Assembly (NCBI GenBank): GCA_964538875.1
Contig: CAZIHO010000033.1
Coordinates: 1-29,177 of the forward strand
Length of the DNA stretch: 29,177 nt
Direction of reading: 5' to 3'
Origin: CAZIHO01 sp964538875
GTDB lineage: Bacteria; Pseudomonadota; Gammaproteobacteria; Chromatiales; Chromatiaceae
The notes beneath the pieces are model-generated. The model was not told where the DNA came from and did not search any database. It saw only the letters and a list, made by a program, of their open reading frames with translations. Shown in pieces: positions 16,074 to 24,261 of this stretch. Position 1 is the stretch's first letter, and each line of letters begins with the position of its first letter. Position numbers and translations under genes: made by a program.

Positions 16074-18665
16074 TCAGCCAGCAGTAGGCCCAGAACTCTG
16101 GCCTAAGCCTATGGAACGCAAATAGGCGGCCAACTGTGCAAAATCAGATTCTAGTAAGGTGATGACGGCATTCACGTCCAGATGGAGGTCGCGCGCCGGG
16201 TCATAGCGTTCGAGTGTTTGTGCTCCCTGTACCATGGGGGTCGCGCCGAACAGGGCACAGGTTCCTTTGATGGTGTGGGCGGCCCGGCGAAAAGCCACCA
16301 TGTCGCTGGTTGCCAGCGCCTGGCGCAGAACTGCCACGTCGTCCAGGAAGGTTTTCAAAAAAGTCGGAGCGATAATCTCAATGATTTCCTGGTCCTCGCC
16401 GGCTACCGCCGTCCCAAAATCGAAGCGGCGTGCGCTCGGGCGGGACGGTGCAAAGCGTTCGATGATGGCCAACAGTTCCGCCGAACGCATCGGTTTGCTG
16501 AGATAGTCGTCCATGCCGGCCGCAAGGCAGGTCTCGCGGTCGCCTTCCATGGCATTGGCGGTCATCGCGACAATGGGGGTACGCGGACCAGTTTCCTGGG
16601 CGCGGAACCGCTGTACCGCCTCGATGCCCCCCATCACTGGCATTTGCATATCCATCAATACCAGGTCGAAGCGGTGCACCGCCAGTTGGTCGAGGGCATC
16701 TTGTCCGTTCTGGGCCAGCGTTAATTGGTGTCCCCACTTGCCGAGCAGGTTCAGGGCCAGGGCCTGGTTGACTGGATGATCCTCGACCACCAGGATGTCC
16801 ATGACCGGCAGCTCGCGGGTCGGCACCCCGATGGCTCGGTCGCGGACCGGTTGACCAGCCGGTAGCGAGCCGAGCGACGACAGCAGGAGGTCCCGTAACT
16901 CGCTTTGCATGACCGGCTTGGTGGCATGGTTGGCAATGCCGACACTGCGCCATTTCTCGGTATCACAGAGCCCGCTTGAGGAGAGCATGATTATGATAGG
17001 CCGGCAGCTTGCCGGCATCTGGTTGATGATGCTCGCCGTCTCGTAGCCGTCCAGGTTTGGCATCATGGCATCAAGTAGCATCAAGTCATAGGGTTTCTGG
17101 GCGGTCTCAATGGCGGCGATTGCCGCTGTTCCACTATCGACCTGAGTCGTTTCAATACCCCAGTTGCCCAGTGTTTCAGTCAATACGATGCGATTGACTT
17201 GGTTGTCGTCCACGATGAGCGCCGTCAGTCCAGCGAGGCTTTCAAACGGAGCGGCCATCCGTTTGTCGGCGCTACCGGAAACCGGCACCAGACGTACAGT
17301 GAAATGGAAAGTGCTGCCTTGACCCGGTTCGCTTTCGACCCAGATATGACCGTGCATCATTTCGACCAGACGCTGGGAGACGGTGAGCCCTAGCCCGGTA
17401 CCACCATACTTGCGGGTTATCGAGGCATCCTCTTGGGAGAAGGCGGAAAAAATCAGCTTCTGCTTATCAGCGGGGATACCAATACCGGTATCACGCACCG
17501 CAAAGTGAATGACCAGGGCCTCAGTGAGGCGCTGCTCAACGCTGACCGTAACCAAGATATCGCCTTGTTCGGTGAACTTGATGGCGTTACCAATCAGATT
17601 CAACAGCACCTGGCGTAGCCGTCCAGGATCCCCTAAGACGAAACTCGGTAAATCCTGAGCCAAGCTGCAGGCCAATTCGAGACCCTTTTCGTGGGCACGT
17701 ACCGCGATGTTCTTTAATGCGGCACTGAGCATGTTCTGAATATCGAAAGACGTTTCGTCGATGACCATCTTGCCCGCTTCGATCTTGGAGAAGTCGAGGA
17801 TATCGTTAATGATGGTCAGCAATGCCTCGGCCGACGACTTGACGATCCCAAGGTACTCCCGCTGCTCATCGGTCAGTTCGGTCTCCAATGCCAGTTCCGT
17901 CATGCCAAGGACGCCATTCATCGGGGTGCGGATCTCATGGCTCATGGTGGCCAAAAAGCGGCTTTTGGCAATGTTGGCGGCTTCGGCGGCTTCGCGGGCC
18001 TGTTCCAATTGCCTCTTTTCGGCGTCGATCGCCTGTCTCATTTTGTCAAGCGCCGTAGCGACACGGCCGATTTCATCCTTGCTTGGCGATGGAAATACCG
18101 TTTCAAACTGGCCTTTTGCGATATCTTCCGCAGCTAGAACTAACTGGGCGGTGCGGCGGCCCACGACGATTTCAAGAAGTAAAGCAATCAGTGCGGCTGC
18201 AAATAGCAGTCCGCCGGTGATGACAGCGATAATTAACCGGACTTGCTCTTCAAGTATTTTTCGCTGATCCGAGATGTCGGCATGGAGTTCAAGGTGCCCG
18301 AGTTGCTTGCCACGCAGGTGTATCGAATAGCCAATTTTTAAGATGTCGGCGTTAACGGAAAGTTGCCTTTCGTCATTGCCGATCGGGTAGATTTTCTTGC
18401 CATCTTTGTCGGTGAGCACGATGGCCTGCCAGTAGGGCAAGCGTTCATGGGTGGCATCGAGTATTTCGTAGATAGCGCCAATCTGGTTCTGAAGGAGAAA
18501 AGGCGTAATAGCGTCGCCTAACGTGATGAGGTGGCTTTGCAACCGTTGGTTTTGTTGCGCAATAGTTTTGTTAAGAAACCAGGGCTGCCATAGTGCAACG
18601 ATGGCAGCATCCCCAATAACACAGGCGATGACAAGAATCAGCGTTATTTTTAGGCGCAGTGACAT
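16074..18665 (-). CDS. Hybrid sensor histidine kinase (HAMP-HisKA-HATPase-REC-REC-HPt)
   Basis: The 863-residue protein has a membrane helix at about 6-26, a periplasmic sensor region (about 27-143), a second helix (144-168) and a HAMP-like linker to about 222. The HisKA motif is SHEIRTPMN with His243. The HATPase domain shows the N box around Asn360, G1 DTGIGIP and G2 GGTGLGL. The first receiver domain carries Asp532 and Lys583, the second Asp672 and Lys724, and the HPt domain has AHTIKG with His797. All phosphorelay residues are present, so a BarA/TorS-like relay His-Asp-His to an unlinked response regulator is expected. It starts 10 bases after the PhnD-like gene and is probably co-transcribed with it. 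No response regulator with an output domain is in the window. Confidence 0.95.
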   Translation of the reverse strand: MSLRLKITLILVIACVIGDAAIVALWQPWFLNKTIAQQNQRLQSHLITLGDAITPFLLQNQIGAIYEILDATHERLPYWQAIVLTDKDGKKIYPIGNDERQLSVNADILKIGYSIHLRGKQLGHLELHADISDQRKILEEQVRLIIAVITGGLLFAAALIALLLEIVVGRRTAQLVLAAEDIAKGQFETVFPSPSKDEIGRVATALDKMRQAIDAEKRQLEQAREAAEAANIAKSRFLATMSHEIRTPMNGVLGMTELALETELTDEQREYLGIVKSSAEALLTIINDILDFSKIEAGKMVIDETSFDIQNMLSAALKNIAVRAHEKGLELACSLAQDLPSFVLGDPGRLRQVLLNLIGNAIKFTEQGDILVTVSVEQRLTEALVIHFAVRDTGIGIPADKQKLIFSAFSQEDASITRKYGGTGLGLTVSQRLVEMMHGHIWVESEPGQGSTFHFTVRLVPVSGSADKRMAAPFESLAGLTALIVDDNQVNRIVLTETLGNWGIETTQVDSGTAAIAAIETAQKPYDLMLLDAMMPNLDGYETASIINQMPASCRPIIIMLSSSGLCDTEKWRSVGIANHATKPVMQSELRDLLLSSLGSLPAGQPVRDRAIGVPTRELPVMDILVVEDHPVNQALALNLLGKWGHQLTLAQNGQDALDQLAVHRFDLVLMDMQMPVMGGIEAVQRFRAQETGPRTPIVAMTANAMEGDRETCLAAGMDDYLSKPMRSAELLAIIERFAPSRPSARRFDFGTAVAGEDQEIIEIIAPTFLKTFLDDVAVLRQALATSDMVAFRRAAHTIKGTCALFGATPMVQGAQTLERYDPARDLHLDVNAVITLLESDFAQLAAYLRSIGLGQSSGPTAG

Positions 18666-18675
18666 GCCCGGAACA

Positions 18676-19500
18676 TTATTCAGTTTCTTTCACATAATAA
18701 TTTTCTAAACCCCAGTCGGCAATCAGTGCATAGTCCTCGGCTTTGGCGGCAATGATTTTCTTGATTGGAACCTTCGCCAGCAATGCCGCTCCTTCGGGCG
18801 TTGAACCGAGATCAAGAAAGGCCTGTCGCATTTTTTCCTGATCCGCAATAGGTATGCGGGGGTGGGCCATGACCGGGTGTGGTGGCATGTGGCGGGTTTC
18901 ATAAATGATTTTGAGATTGTTACGAATATTTTCAGACACTTCCTTGAAGGTTCCCATCACCCCACCGGCTGCGGCGGCTCTGCCAAGTGCCACATTCAGA
19001 TAGGCCGAGGTATGGGTTTGGGCCCACATTGGCTTGATTTTGATCTTTAGAACGCGGTCCAGGTCGGCGCGCATCAGCAGGGATGCCCCTAGCGCGTTAG
19101 GAGCGGGGAAACTGACGGTCTGGCCCTCCAAATCAGCGAGTTGCTTGATGGGTCCGTCCTTGGCTACCACTAGAACGCCAAATAGATCCTGCCCCCCATC
19201 TCGTACCAGTGGCACATAATTCTGGGCACGTTGGGCCACCAGTGCATGGTAGGGATTCATATATGCAAAGTCGTAATTGCCCTGGGTGAATTCCTGCTCG
19301 AATTCCGGTATGCGTGCCGAGCCAACCATTTCGAGATGAAACCCGGTCCGCTTTTCAAGCTCGGCAATGATAGGAGTCCAGGTATCGGAGAGTTTCCGTG
19401 GCTCGAATTGAGGAACCACTCCAAACTTATAGCTGGTTTGGGCAAAAGACGTTGAAATTAAGCCAATAAAAACAAGAATGACAAGCAGGGCGCGGCGCAT
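18676..19500 (-). CDS. PhnD-like periplasmic substrate-binding protein, likely sensor partner of the kinase
   Basis: The 274-residue protein has a signal peptide (hydrophobic core ALLVILVFIGLI, cleavage after SFA near residue 20). The mature part begins YKFGVVPQFEPRKL and contains YDFAYMNPYHAL and LADLEGQTVSFPAPNALGAS. These are hallmarks of the PhnD/phosphate-phosphonate binding fold (periplasmic binding protein type 2). No ABC ATPase or permease for phosphonates is nearby, and the gene directly precedes a hybrid kinase. By analogy with binding-protein/kinase pairs such as TorT/TorS it probably presents a ligand to the kinase sensor domain. Ligands of this family include phosphonates and phosphite, but orphan members may bind something else. 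GAAAGGG shortly before the ATG is a reasonable ribosome-binding site. Confidence 0.88.
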   Translation of the reverse strand: MRRALLVILVFIGLISTSFAQTSYKFGVVPQFEPRKLSDTWTPIIAELEKRTGFHLEMVGSARIPEFEQEFTQGNYDFAYMNPYHALVAQRAQNYVPLVRDGGQDLFGVLVVAKDGPIKQLADLEGQTVSFPAPNALGASLLMRADLDRVLKIKIKPMWAQTHTSAYLNVALGRAAAAGGVMGTFKEVSENIRNNLKIIYETRHMPPHPVMAHPRIPIADQEKMRQAFLDLGSTPEGAALLAKVPIKKIIAAKAEDYALIADWGLENYYVKETE

Positions 19501-19529
19501 GGGGAACCCTTTCTGTTGAAGCTTGCGTA

Positions 19530-19558
19530 ATTATGCCCATCGCCGCAGGCTGTAACAA
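19530..19558 (-). promoter_or_regulatory. Candidate sigma-70 promoter of the binding-protein/kinase operon
   Basis: On the minus strand TTGTTA (19558-19553) and CATAAT (19535-19530) are separated by 17 bases, about 30 bases before the start codon of the PhnD-like gene. Confidence 0.5.
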
Positions 19559-19635
19559 CGGCAAGCGACTTCTGCCGGGCGACCCGTTCGGAGTTCCTTA
19601 AGTGGAACCCAAAGTCTGTACAACTCGCTGAGGAA

Positions 19636-19683
19636 ACGCTGATTTATCCAGCGTATCCACCGGCACAGGGAGGTGCCGGTGGA
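19636..19683. repeat. Tandem hairpins with an 11-base perfect stem
   Basis: ACGCTG-ATTTATC-CAGCGT (19636-19654) is followed at once by TCCACCGGCAC-AGGGAG-GTGCCGGTGGA (19656-19683), a perfect 11-base inverted repeat. No T-run follows on either strand. Such paired hairpins can be insertion-sequence ends, REP-like elements or RNA structures; the evidence does not separate these. The surrounding stretch 19559-19785 holds no recognisable gene. Confidence 0.6.
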
Positions 19684-19802
19684 TTAGAAGGCGCTAACCC
19701 TTTGTATCAGGAGGAAAAGAAAAACCACATTGGTTCTTTTCCGTCCGATGAAAAATCTAGGCATGGATTTTTTAGCGCTTCCCTAAGAGGGTGTAGACAA
19801 AA

Positions 19803-20186
19803 TCAAGCCACCGGAGATGTCAGCCGCCTAGCGGGTATCCGGGTCTGGGCGAGCCAGATCCAGGCGGTGGCGTTGCGAATCGAACGATCGTGGTGCATGA
19901 CCAGGCGACGGGAGCGCTCGAGCCAGGCGTGGGTGCGCTCCACCACCCAGCGTTTAGGCAGAACGACGAAGCCCCCAGGGGCGGGCGGATCAAACAGGTC
20001 GCTCTGGACGGGCTGACCGTGCCCGACGACGCGGTAGGCCGGGTGGCGCACGACCTCCAACCTCAGCCCCTGCCCAGCGGCCAAGTGCTGGACGCAGCCC
20101 CCGGCATAGGCGCCGTCCAGGCACCACTGCGTGAGGGCAGGGTGCTTCTTACCGCGCGCTGCCACCGTGGGGCCAGCCCCGTCGCA
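19803..20186 (-). pseudogene. IS5-family transposase, C-terminal half
   Basis: Read on the minus strand, the frame gives DGAGPTVAARGKKHPALT, then LDGAYAGGCVQHLA, LRLEVVRHPA, then GFVVLPKRWVVERTHAWLERSRRL. This is the end of an IS5-family DDE transposase: the second catalytic Asp (LDGAY) and the catalytic Glu (VVERTHAWL) are both visible. The N-terminal half with the first Asp is missing, so the gene is truncated at about 20186. The frame after that point is intact to a TGA at 19803. GAGGGTGTAGACAAAA, ending right at the stop (19787-19802), may be the terminal repeat of this side; no matching repeat was found on the other side. Confidence 0.8.
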
Positions 20187-20281
20187 GCGGGGGGACCTCG
20201 TTAGGCGAGAAATAATTGCCTAGCCATGCGGCCAGTGTCCGCTCGTGCTATCGCCCTGCTAACGGGAAAGCTAGTCCCCTA

Positions 20282-20300
20282 GGCGGTTCAAAGAACCGCC
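20282..20300. repeat. Perfect hairpin GGCGGTTC-AAA-GAACCGCC
   Basis: An 8-base stem with a 3-base loop. No T-run follows on the plus strand; on the minus strand the downstream bases are GC-rich. The role is unknown; it may be a remnant terminator. Confidence 0.55.
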
Positions 20301-20384
20301 CATCGGATGGATTTTGGGTAGGCTTTGGTTCTGGCGGATAGGGGAACGCTACCGCCGTTTGAGCGATATGCGGATATTTTCAGG

Positions 20385-20390
20385 TATAAT
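20385..20390 (+). promoter_or_regulatory. Consensus -10 box without a clear -35
   Basis: A perfect TATAAT. The nearest -35-like TTGAGC (20359-20364) is 20 bases away, longer than optimal. It could have driven the decayed cytochrome gene or could drive the endonuclease-fold gene. Confidence 0.25.
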
Positions 20391-20461
20391 CATCGTTTAT
20401 CCGCGCCCTGGTGATTCCAGAATCGGCGGCGCGGCGGATCGGGGGTCGCCCTGGCGATGGG

Positions 20462-20572
20462 AGCAAAGCGCTCAAGGATTTCCGTGCCGGTGCCCGGGCC
20501 AATGATCCTGATGGCATGATGCGGGGCATCGCCCAACGCATGACTGCCGACAACATCGCAGCCGTGGCCTAG
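20462..20572 (+). pseudogene. Probable C-terminal remnant of a class I cytochrome c
   Basis: The frame from 20465 reads KALKDFRAGARAND, then PDGMMRGIAQRMTADNIAAV and a TAG at 20570-20572. The pattern (F)RxGxRxND..GMM..IA..(M/L)T...IAAVA is typical of the last third of small c-type cytochromes, where the methionine serves as an axial haem ligand and the final helix ends the domain. The haem-binding CXXCH part was not found upstream, so this would be a truncated gene. The match is short and remembered only at the level of family pattern. Confidence 0.45.
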
Positions 20573-20712
20573 GATGTTGAGCCTCCTGTCTTTAATTCAC
20601 GAAGGGGAGGGTCCGCCGGTACCGCCTCCCGGTCTGCGCTAATCTTGGTCCCGTGGAGATCGGGATATTCGCCGGATCACCGCGCTGGAACCCGGATTCG
20701 TGCCCGCCGACC

Positions 20713-21540
20713 ATGGGAAGACTCAATCAGCCCAAGATGCCCTTGCCTTTGGAACCCCGTCCCCGGTTAGATGCCGCCGGGCGGGTGCGAATACGTCTAC
20801 TGAGTTACAACATTCAGGCCGGTATGCGCATCGGCCAGTTTCGAGAATATCTCACCAAAAGTTGGCAGCATGTGCTGCCCTTTCCTGGGCGTATCGCCAA
20901 TTTAGCCCGCATCGCCGAGGTGTTGCGCAGTCACGACTTGGTGGGGCTCCAGGAAGTGGATGGGGGCAGTTTGCGCAGCGGCTTCGTGGACCAAGTGGAA
21001 TATCTGGCGGACCGGGCGAGATTCCCCTATTGGTATAGCCAGTTGAATCGGCCGGTAGGCAAGATTGCCCAGCAGTGCAACGGCGTCTTGAGTCAGTTTC
21101 CGCCCGCTCAGGTGGTGGAGCACAAGCTTCCAGGTTTGCCGGGGCGGGGAGCGATTTTGCTGGAATTCTCGGCGCCTGGGGTCGCGACCCTGGCGGTGGG
21201 GATGATGCATCTGGCCTTGGGCCGGCGCGCCCGGCAGCGGCAACTGGCTTTTATCGCCGATCTGGTGGCCCAATACCCCCATTTGGTGCTTATGGGAGAT
21301 TTTAATTGTAGCTGCGAATCTCTGGAAATGCGGGAACTGATGGACAGCACCGATTTGCGGGGTCCATCCTACGCTATGAAGACTTTTCCTAGTTGGCGCC
21401 CCATGCGCAATCTGGATCATATCCTGGTCTCGCCGGATCTGGAGATTCTCTCCGCCCAAGTGCTGGACTATCCCATGTCCGATCACTTGCCGGTAAGCAT
21501 GGAAATCCGCTTGCCCCAGGGGGTCGGCATTCTGGGCTGA
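20713..21540 (+). CDS. Endonuclease/exonuclease/phosphatase-fold protein
   Basis: The 275-residue product belongs to the EEP (DNase I/ExoIII/inositol phosphatase) superfamily. The metal and catalytic motifs are visible: LLSYNIQAG (Asn33), LVGLQEVD (Glu81), MGDFNCSCES (GDFN), NLDHILVS and MSDHLPV (SDH). No signal peptide is seen, so a cytoplasmic enzyme acting on nucleic acids or phosphoesters is likely; the substrate is not evident. The ATG at 20713 was chosen, although a GTG at 20653 in the same frame would add 20 residues without family character; neither has a good ribosome-binding site. It converges on the aspartoacylase-like gene with only 31 bases between the stops and no clear terminator. 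Confidence 0.85.
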   Translation: MGRLNQPKMPLPLEPRPRLDAAGRVRIRLLSYNIQAGMRIGQFREYLTKSWQHVLPFPGRIANLARIAEVLRSHDLVGLQEVDGGSLRSGFVDQVEYLADRARFPYWYSQLNRPVGKIAQQCNGVLSQFPPAQVVEHKLPGLPGRGAILLEFSAPGVATLAVGMMHLALGRRARQRQLAFIADLVAQYPHLVLMGDFNCSCESLEMRELMDSTDLRGPSYAMKTFPSWRPMRNLDHILVSPDLEILSAQVLDYPMSDHLPVSMEIRLPQGVGILG

Positions 21541-21571
21541 GCCACCCCGCAGGACTCGGATCAATCAAGCC

Positions 21572-22597
21572 CTAAATGAAACCTGGCGCCAGGTTGGTGG
21601 GGTCCGGTTCCATCTGGATGTCCTGAATGTCCTCGTTGCCCACCCGGGCGAGGTGATAGAGAGCTTCGCCTTCGTTGACCAGGGGCAGATTGACCCGGCC
21701 GATGACGATGCCAGGCGATGGCGCCAGTACCGGGGTTTCATTTTCTCCATAAGGATCTGAAATGAGTCCCAGTGGGTCGTTCTTGCGCACGCTGGAGCCC
21801 AGTGGAATCAATTCCCGCAGCACCCCGCTCTGGGGTGCCCGGACCCAGGAAGTGGACTGGGCGACCACTGCTTCTCGCCGTTGAGCTAGCAGGTGGCGGG
21901 AGCCGGGAATCATCCCGAGCCGGCGCATGACCGCCAGCACGCCCTGGACGCCGGCATGGATGGCCGACTCATTGAAGCGCAACGCCTCGCCACCCTCGTA
22001 CACCAGCACCGGCACGCCCAGTGCGGCGGCGGCCTCCCGCAGGGAGCCGTCCCGCATCTCGGAATTGAGGATTACCGGGGCGCCGAAGGCCCTGGCCAGG
22101 TCTTCAATTTGTCCGCCGGCGTCAAAGGCGCCGCGAATCTGGGGCAGGTTTTCCCGGTGCACCGCGCCGGTGTGCAGGTCAATGCCGTGGCTGGCCTTGC
22201 CGACGATTTCCCGCAGGAAGGCGTTGGCCAGACGCGCCGCCAGGGAGCCGGTTTCCGAACCAGGGAAGCAGCGGTTGAGGTCGCGCCGATCCGGCAGGTA
22301 GCGGGACTGGCGCACAAAGCCATAGACATTGACCACCGGCACCGCGATCAGGGTGCCCCGCAGTTTACGCAGGGCTGGGCAGCGCAGCACCCGTCGAATG
22401 ATTTCCGCGCCATTGATTTCATCGCCGTGAATCGCGCCGCTCAGGAATAGCCGGGGGCCGTCCCGGCGACCCCGGAGCACCTGTACCGCCAGCACCACCG
22501 GGGTATGGGTGTACAGCAGGGGCAGTGGAACTTCCACGGTTTGGCGGCTGTCCGGGGGGATCTGGGTGCCGCCGATGGCGAGGGGCTGGAGACTCAT
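21572..22597 (-). CDS. AstE/AspA-type (succinylglutamate desuccinylase/aspartoacylase) metallo-hydrolase
   Basis: The 341-residue protein has the zinc site of the M14-like AstE/AspA family: SGAIHGDEINGAE (His57, Glu60) and LHTG (His142). The substrate-binding block DLNRCFPG (106-113) and a catalytic Glu in VYEGGE (Glu201) are also present. The C-terminal part (from about 255) carries a beta-rich domain (APQSGVLRELIPLGSSVRKNDPLG) resembling a lipoyl/barrel fold. Family members remove acyl groups from amino acids or trim amide-linked residues. It lies 83 bases downstream of rimK in the same orientation, and I infer a role in the same process, perhaps removal of glutamates added by RimK. It is unlikely to be true arginine-catabolic AstE, since no other ast genes are near. 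Confidence 0.88.
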   Translation of the reverse strand: MSLQPLAIGGTQIPPDSRQTVEVPLPLLYTHTPVVLAVQVLRGRRDGPRLFLSGAIHGDEINGAEIIRRVLRCPALRKLRGTLIAVPVVNVYGFVRQSRYLPDRRDLNRCFPGSETGSLAARLANAFLREIVGKASHGIDLHTGAVHRENLPQIRGAFDAGGQIEDLARAFGAPVILNSEMRDGSLREAAAALGVPVLVYEGGEALRFNESAIHAGVQGVLAVMRRLGMIPGSRHLLAQRREAVVAQSTSWVRAPQSGVLRELIPLGSSVRKNDPLGLISDPYGENETPVLAPSPGIVIGRVNLPLVNEGEALYHLARVGNEDIQDIQMEPDPTNLAPGFI

Positions 22598-22680
22598 GCA
22601 AGCAACCGCGGGTCAAGTGGAGCCCTAAGATAACGGCGTTGGACCTGGGTTCCAACCGGACGCCGGCGGGGCTGGTCCAA

Positions 22681-23598
22681 TCAGCCGCTGCCCCGGGTGC
22701 GGGTATTGCCACCCATGGCGTTGCGTTCGATGAACTCGATAATCATGCCAGCCACGTCCCGGCCGGACGCCCGTTCGATGCCTTCCAAGCCAGGAGACGA
22801 GTTGACTTCCATGATGAGGGGGCCGTGGTTGGAACGCAGCATATCCACGCCGGCCACGTTCAGTCCGAGGGTGCGGGCGGCACGGATGGCGATGGAGCGC
22901 TCTTCTGGAGTAATGCGGATCAGGCTGGCAGACCCGCCCCGGTGCAGGTTGGAGCGAAATTCCCCTTCCCGGGCCTGGCGGCGCATGGACGCCACCACCT
23001 TGTCGCCGATCACAAAGCAGCGGATGTCGGCGCCGGCGGATTCCTTGATGTATTCCTGCACCAGGATATTGGCCTTGAGGCCTAGAAACGCTTGGAGCAC
23101 GCTCTCCGCCGCCTTGTCGGTTTCCGCCAGCACCACCCCGATGCCCTGGGTGCCTTCCAGCAGTTTGATGACCAGGGGCGCGCCGCCCACCATTTTGATC
23201 AGGTCCTGGATGTCGTCCGGCGCGTGGGCAAAGCCGGTGACCGGCAGGCCGATGCCTTTGCGGGCCAGCAGTTGCAGGGAGCGCAACTTGTCGCGGGCGC
23301 GGGTGATGGCTACGGATTCGTTGAGGGGATAGACCCCCATCATCTCGAATTGGCGCAACACGGCGGCGCCGTAAAAGGTCACCGAGGCGCCGATACGGGG
23401 AATTACCGCGTCGAAGCCGGTCAATTCGTCGCCTCGATAATGGATGGCGGGCCGATGCACGGTCACGTTCATGTAGCAACGCAACACGTCGATGACCCGC
23501 GCCTGATGGCCGCGGCGGGTGGCGGCCTCCACTAGGCGCTTGGTGGAGTAGAGGCTGGTATTACGGGACAAAATGGCGATTTTGAGGGGCTCTGGCAT
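22681..23598 (-). CDS. rimK: RimK, ATP-grasp ligase of ribosomal protein S6 (L-glutamate ligase)
   Basis: The 305-residue enzyme is of the ATP-grasp superfamily and matches E. coli RimK over its whole length in remembered blocks: KIAILSRNTSLYSTKRLVEA, FDAVIPRIGASVTFYG, YPLNESVAI, ARDKLRSLQLLARKGI. The ATP-grasp region contains GGAPLVIKLLEGTQGIGVVL, ILVQEYIKES, DIRCFVIGD and, for metal binding, LIMEVNSSPGLEGIE. RimK adds glutamate residues to the C-terminus of S6 using ATP. The ATG at 23598 was preferred over a GTG at 23610; neither has a strong ribosome-binding site. The gene sits between rimB and an aspartoacylase-like gene. A substrate gene, rpsF, is in the same window but encodes an unusual C-terminus. 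Confidence 0.95.
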   Translation of the reverse strand: MPEPLKIAILSRNTSLYSTKRLVEAATRRGHQARVIDVLRCYMNVTVHRPAIHYRGDELTGFDAVIPRIGASVTFYGAAVLRQFEMMGVYPLNESVAITRARDKLRSLQLLARKGIGLPVTGFAHAPDDIQDLIKMVGGAPLVIKLLEGTQGIGVVLAETDKAAESVLQAFLGLKANILVQEYIKESAGADIRCFVIGDKVVASMRRQAREGEFRSNLHRGGSASLIRITPEERSIAIRAARTLGLNVAGVDMLRSNHGPLIMEVNSSPGLEGIERASGRDVAGMIIEFIERNAMGGNTRTRGSG

Positions 23599-23693
23599 GG
23601 ATTGGGGCACCGATGGGATGGGGGCGGGCAGGGTTGCTGGTTAGTTTAGTCGGTCGCGCCCGGAATGTTCGCCGGCGTCGCTAGCAACGGGAG

Positions 23694-24212
23694 TCAATTC
23701 CCGGCGGGCGGGGTGGGGGCCGGCGGGTACAGGCGGCGCAGGCGGCGCGGACCGGGCCGGGGACCCAGTAAATAGGAGCCTGCCGGGTCCACCACCAATT
23801 GCCCAGCCAGGGCCGAGCGGCCGAGCAGCATCCGAAACAACATGGAATCCCGGTCCGTCAGGGTCAGCTCAGAGTGCCATTCCAACTCGCCGAGGCGCAG
23901 GTGGGTGGCAATCAGGTAGCGCAGTTCTCGATGTCCCCCGGAATCCGTCACCATGCGCCGGTCTAGCAGGGGCGCCTGGCAGACCACTGCCACGTCGTTG
24001 CGCCTGGGCAGGGGATGGACCCAGAAGCGCAGCCAATCCTGTCCCTGTTCCCGGGTCCGTTCCACCCGGAAGGCATGCAGGGCGGACGTACGGGCGCCGG
24101 TGTCGATCTTTGCCTTGATGGCGGGAATCCCTAGGGCTGGCAAAGATAACCATTCCCGCCAACCGATGCGGGGCCGGTCGGCGTCCGGCTGATGAAGGAT
24201 GGGGAGCAGCAT
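23694..24212 (-). CDS. rimB: RimB, retropepsin-like (ATP-dependent zinc) protease family, RimK-associated
   Basis: The roughly 172-residue protein shows the DUF785/RimB family pattern: RIGWREWLSLPALGIPAIKAK, then the aspartyl-protease-like motif DTGA (37-40), TSALHA, and later LLGRSAL and VVDPAGSYL. The fold is retropepsin-like, and the partner gene in pseudomonads is rimK (rimABK operon). RimB has been linked to proteolytic control of RimK modification. The ATG at 24212 was chosen; a TTG at 24233 in frame would add 7 residues. Gap to rimK is 95 bases. The C-terminus is Pro-rich and basic (RPGPRRLRRLYPPAPTPP). Confidence 0.85.
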   Translation of the reverse strand: MLLPILHQPDADRPRIGWREWLSLPALGIPAIKAKIDTGARTSALHAFRVERTREQGQDWLRFWVHPLPRRNDVAVVCQAPLLDRRMVTDSGGHRELRYLIATHLRLGELEWHSELTLTDRDSMLFRMLLGRSALAGQLVVDPAGSYLLGPRPGPRRLRRLYPPAPTPPAGN

Positions 24213-24261
24213 GGTTGCAGGGAATAAAGACAATCTTCCGGGGGTAAAAGGTCGGGGTCGC

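Larger units (their letters stand above)
20187..20712. other. Degenerate stretch upstream of the endonuclease-fold gene
   Basis: No complete gene recognised. It holds a perfect hairpin (20282-20300), a TATAAT box (20385-20390) and the probable tail of a cytochrome c gene (20462-20572), all listed separately. The remainder shows no family resemblance in any frame. Confidence 0.5.

Noticed and set aside
19751..19773. AAAAATC...GATTTTTT as an intrinsic terminator.
   Set aside because: The stem is AT-only apart from one pair, with an 8-base loop, so it would be too weak; no gene reads into it from either side at short range.
20202..20225. GTTAGGC followed by GCCTAGC resembles integron attC core sites.
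   Set aside because: The two cores are in the wrong order for an attC site, one does not fit the RYYYAAC consensus, there is no integrase gene, and a similar GCCTAGC occurs inside the transposase remnant by chance.
22625..23479. 284-codon open frame overlapping rimK on the same strand in another frame.
   Set aside because: The rimK frame matches the whole family; this one is rich in Arg, Pro and Gly and has no recognisable motif.
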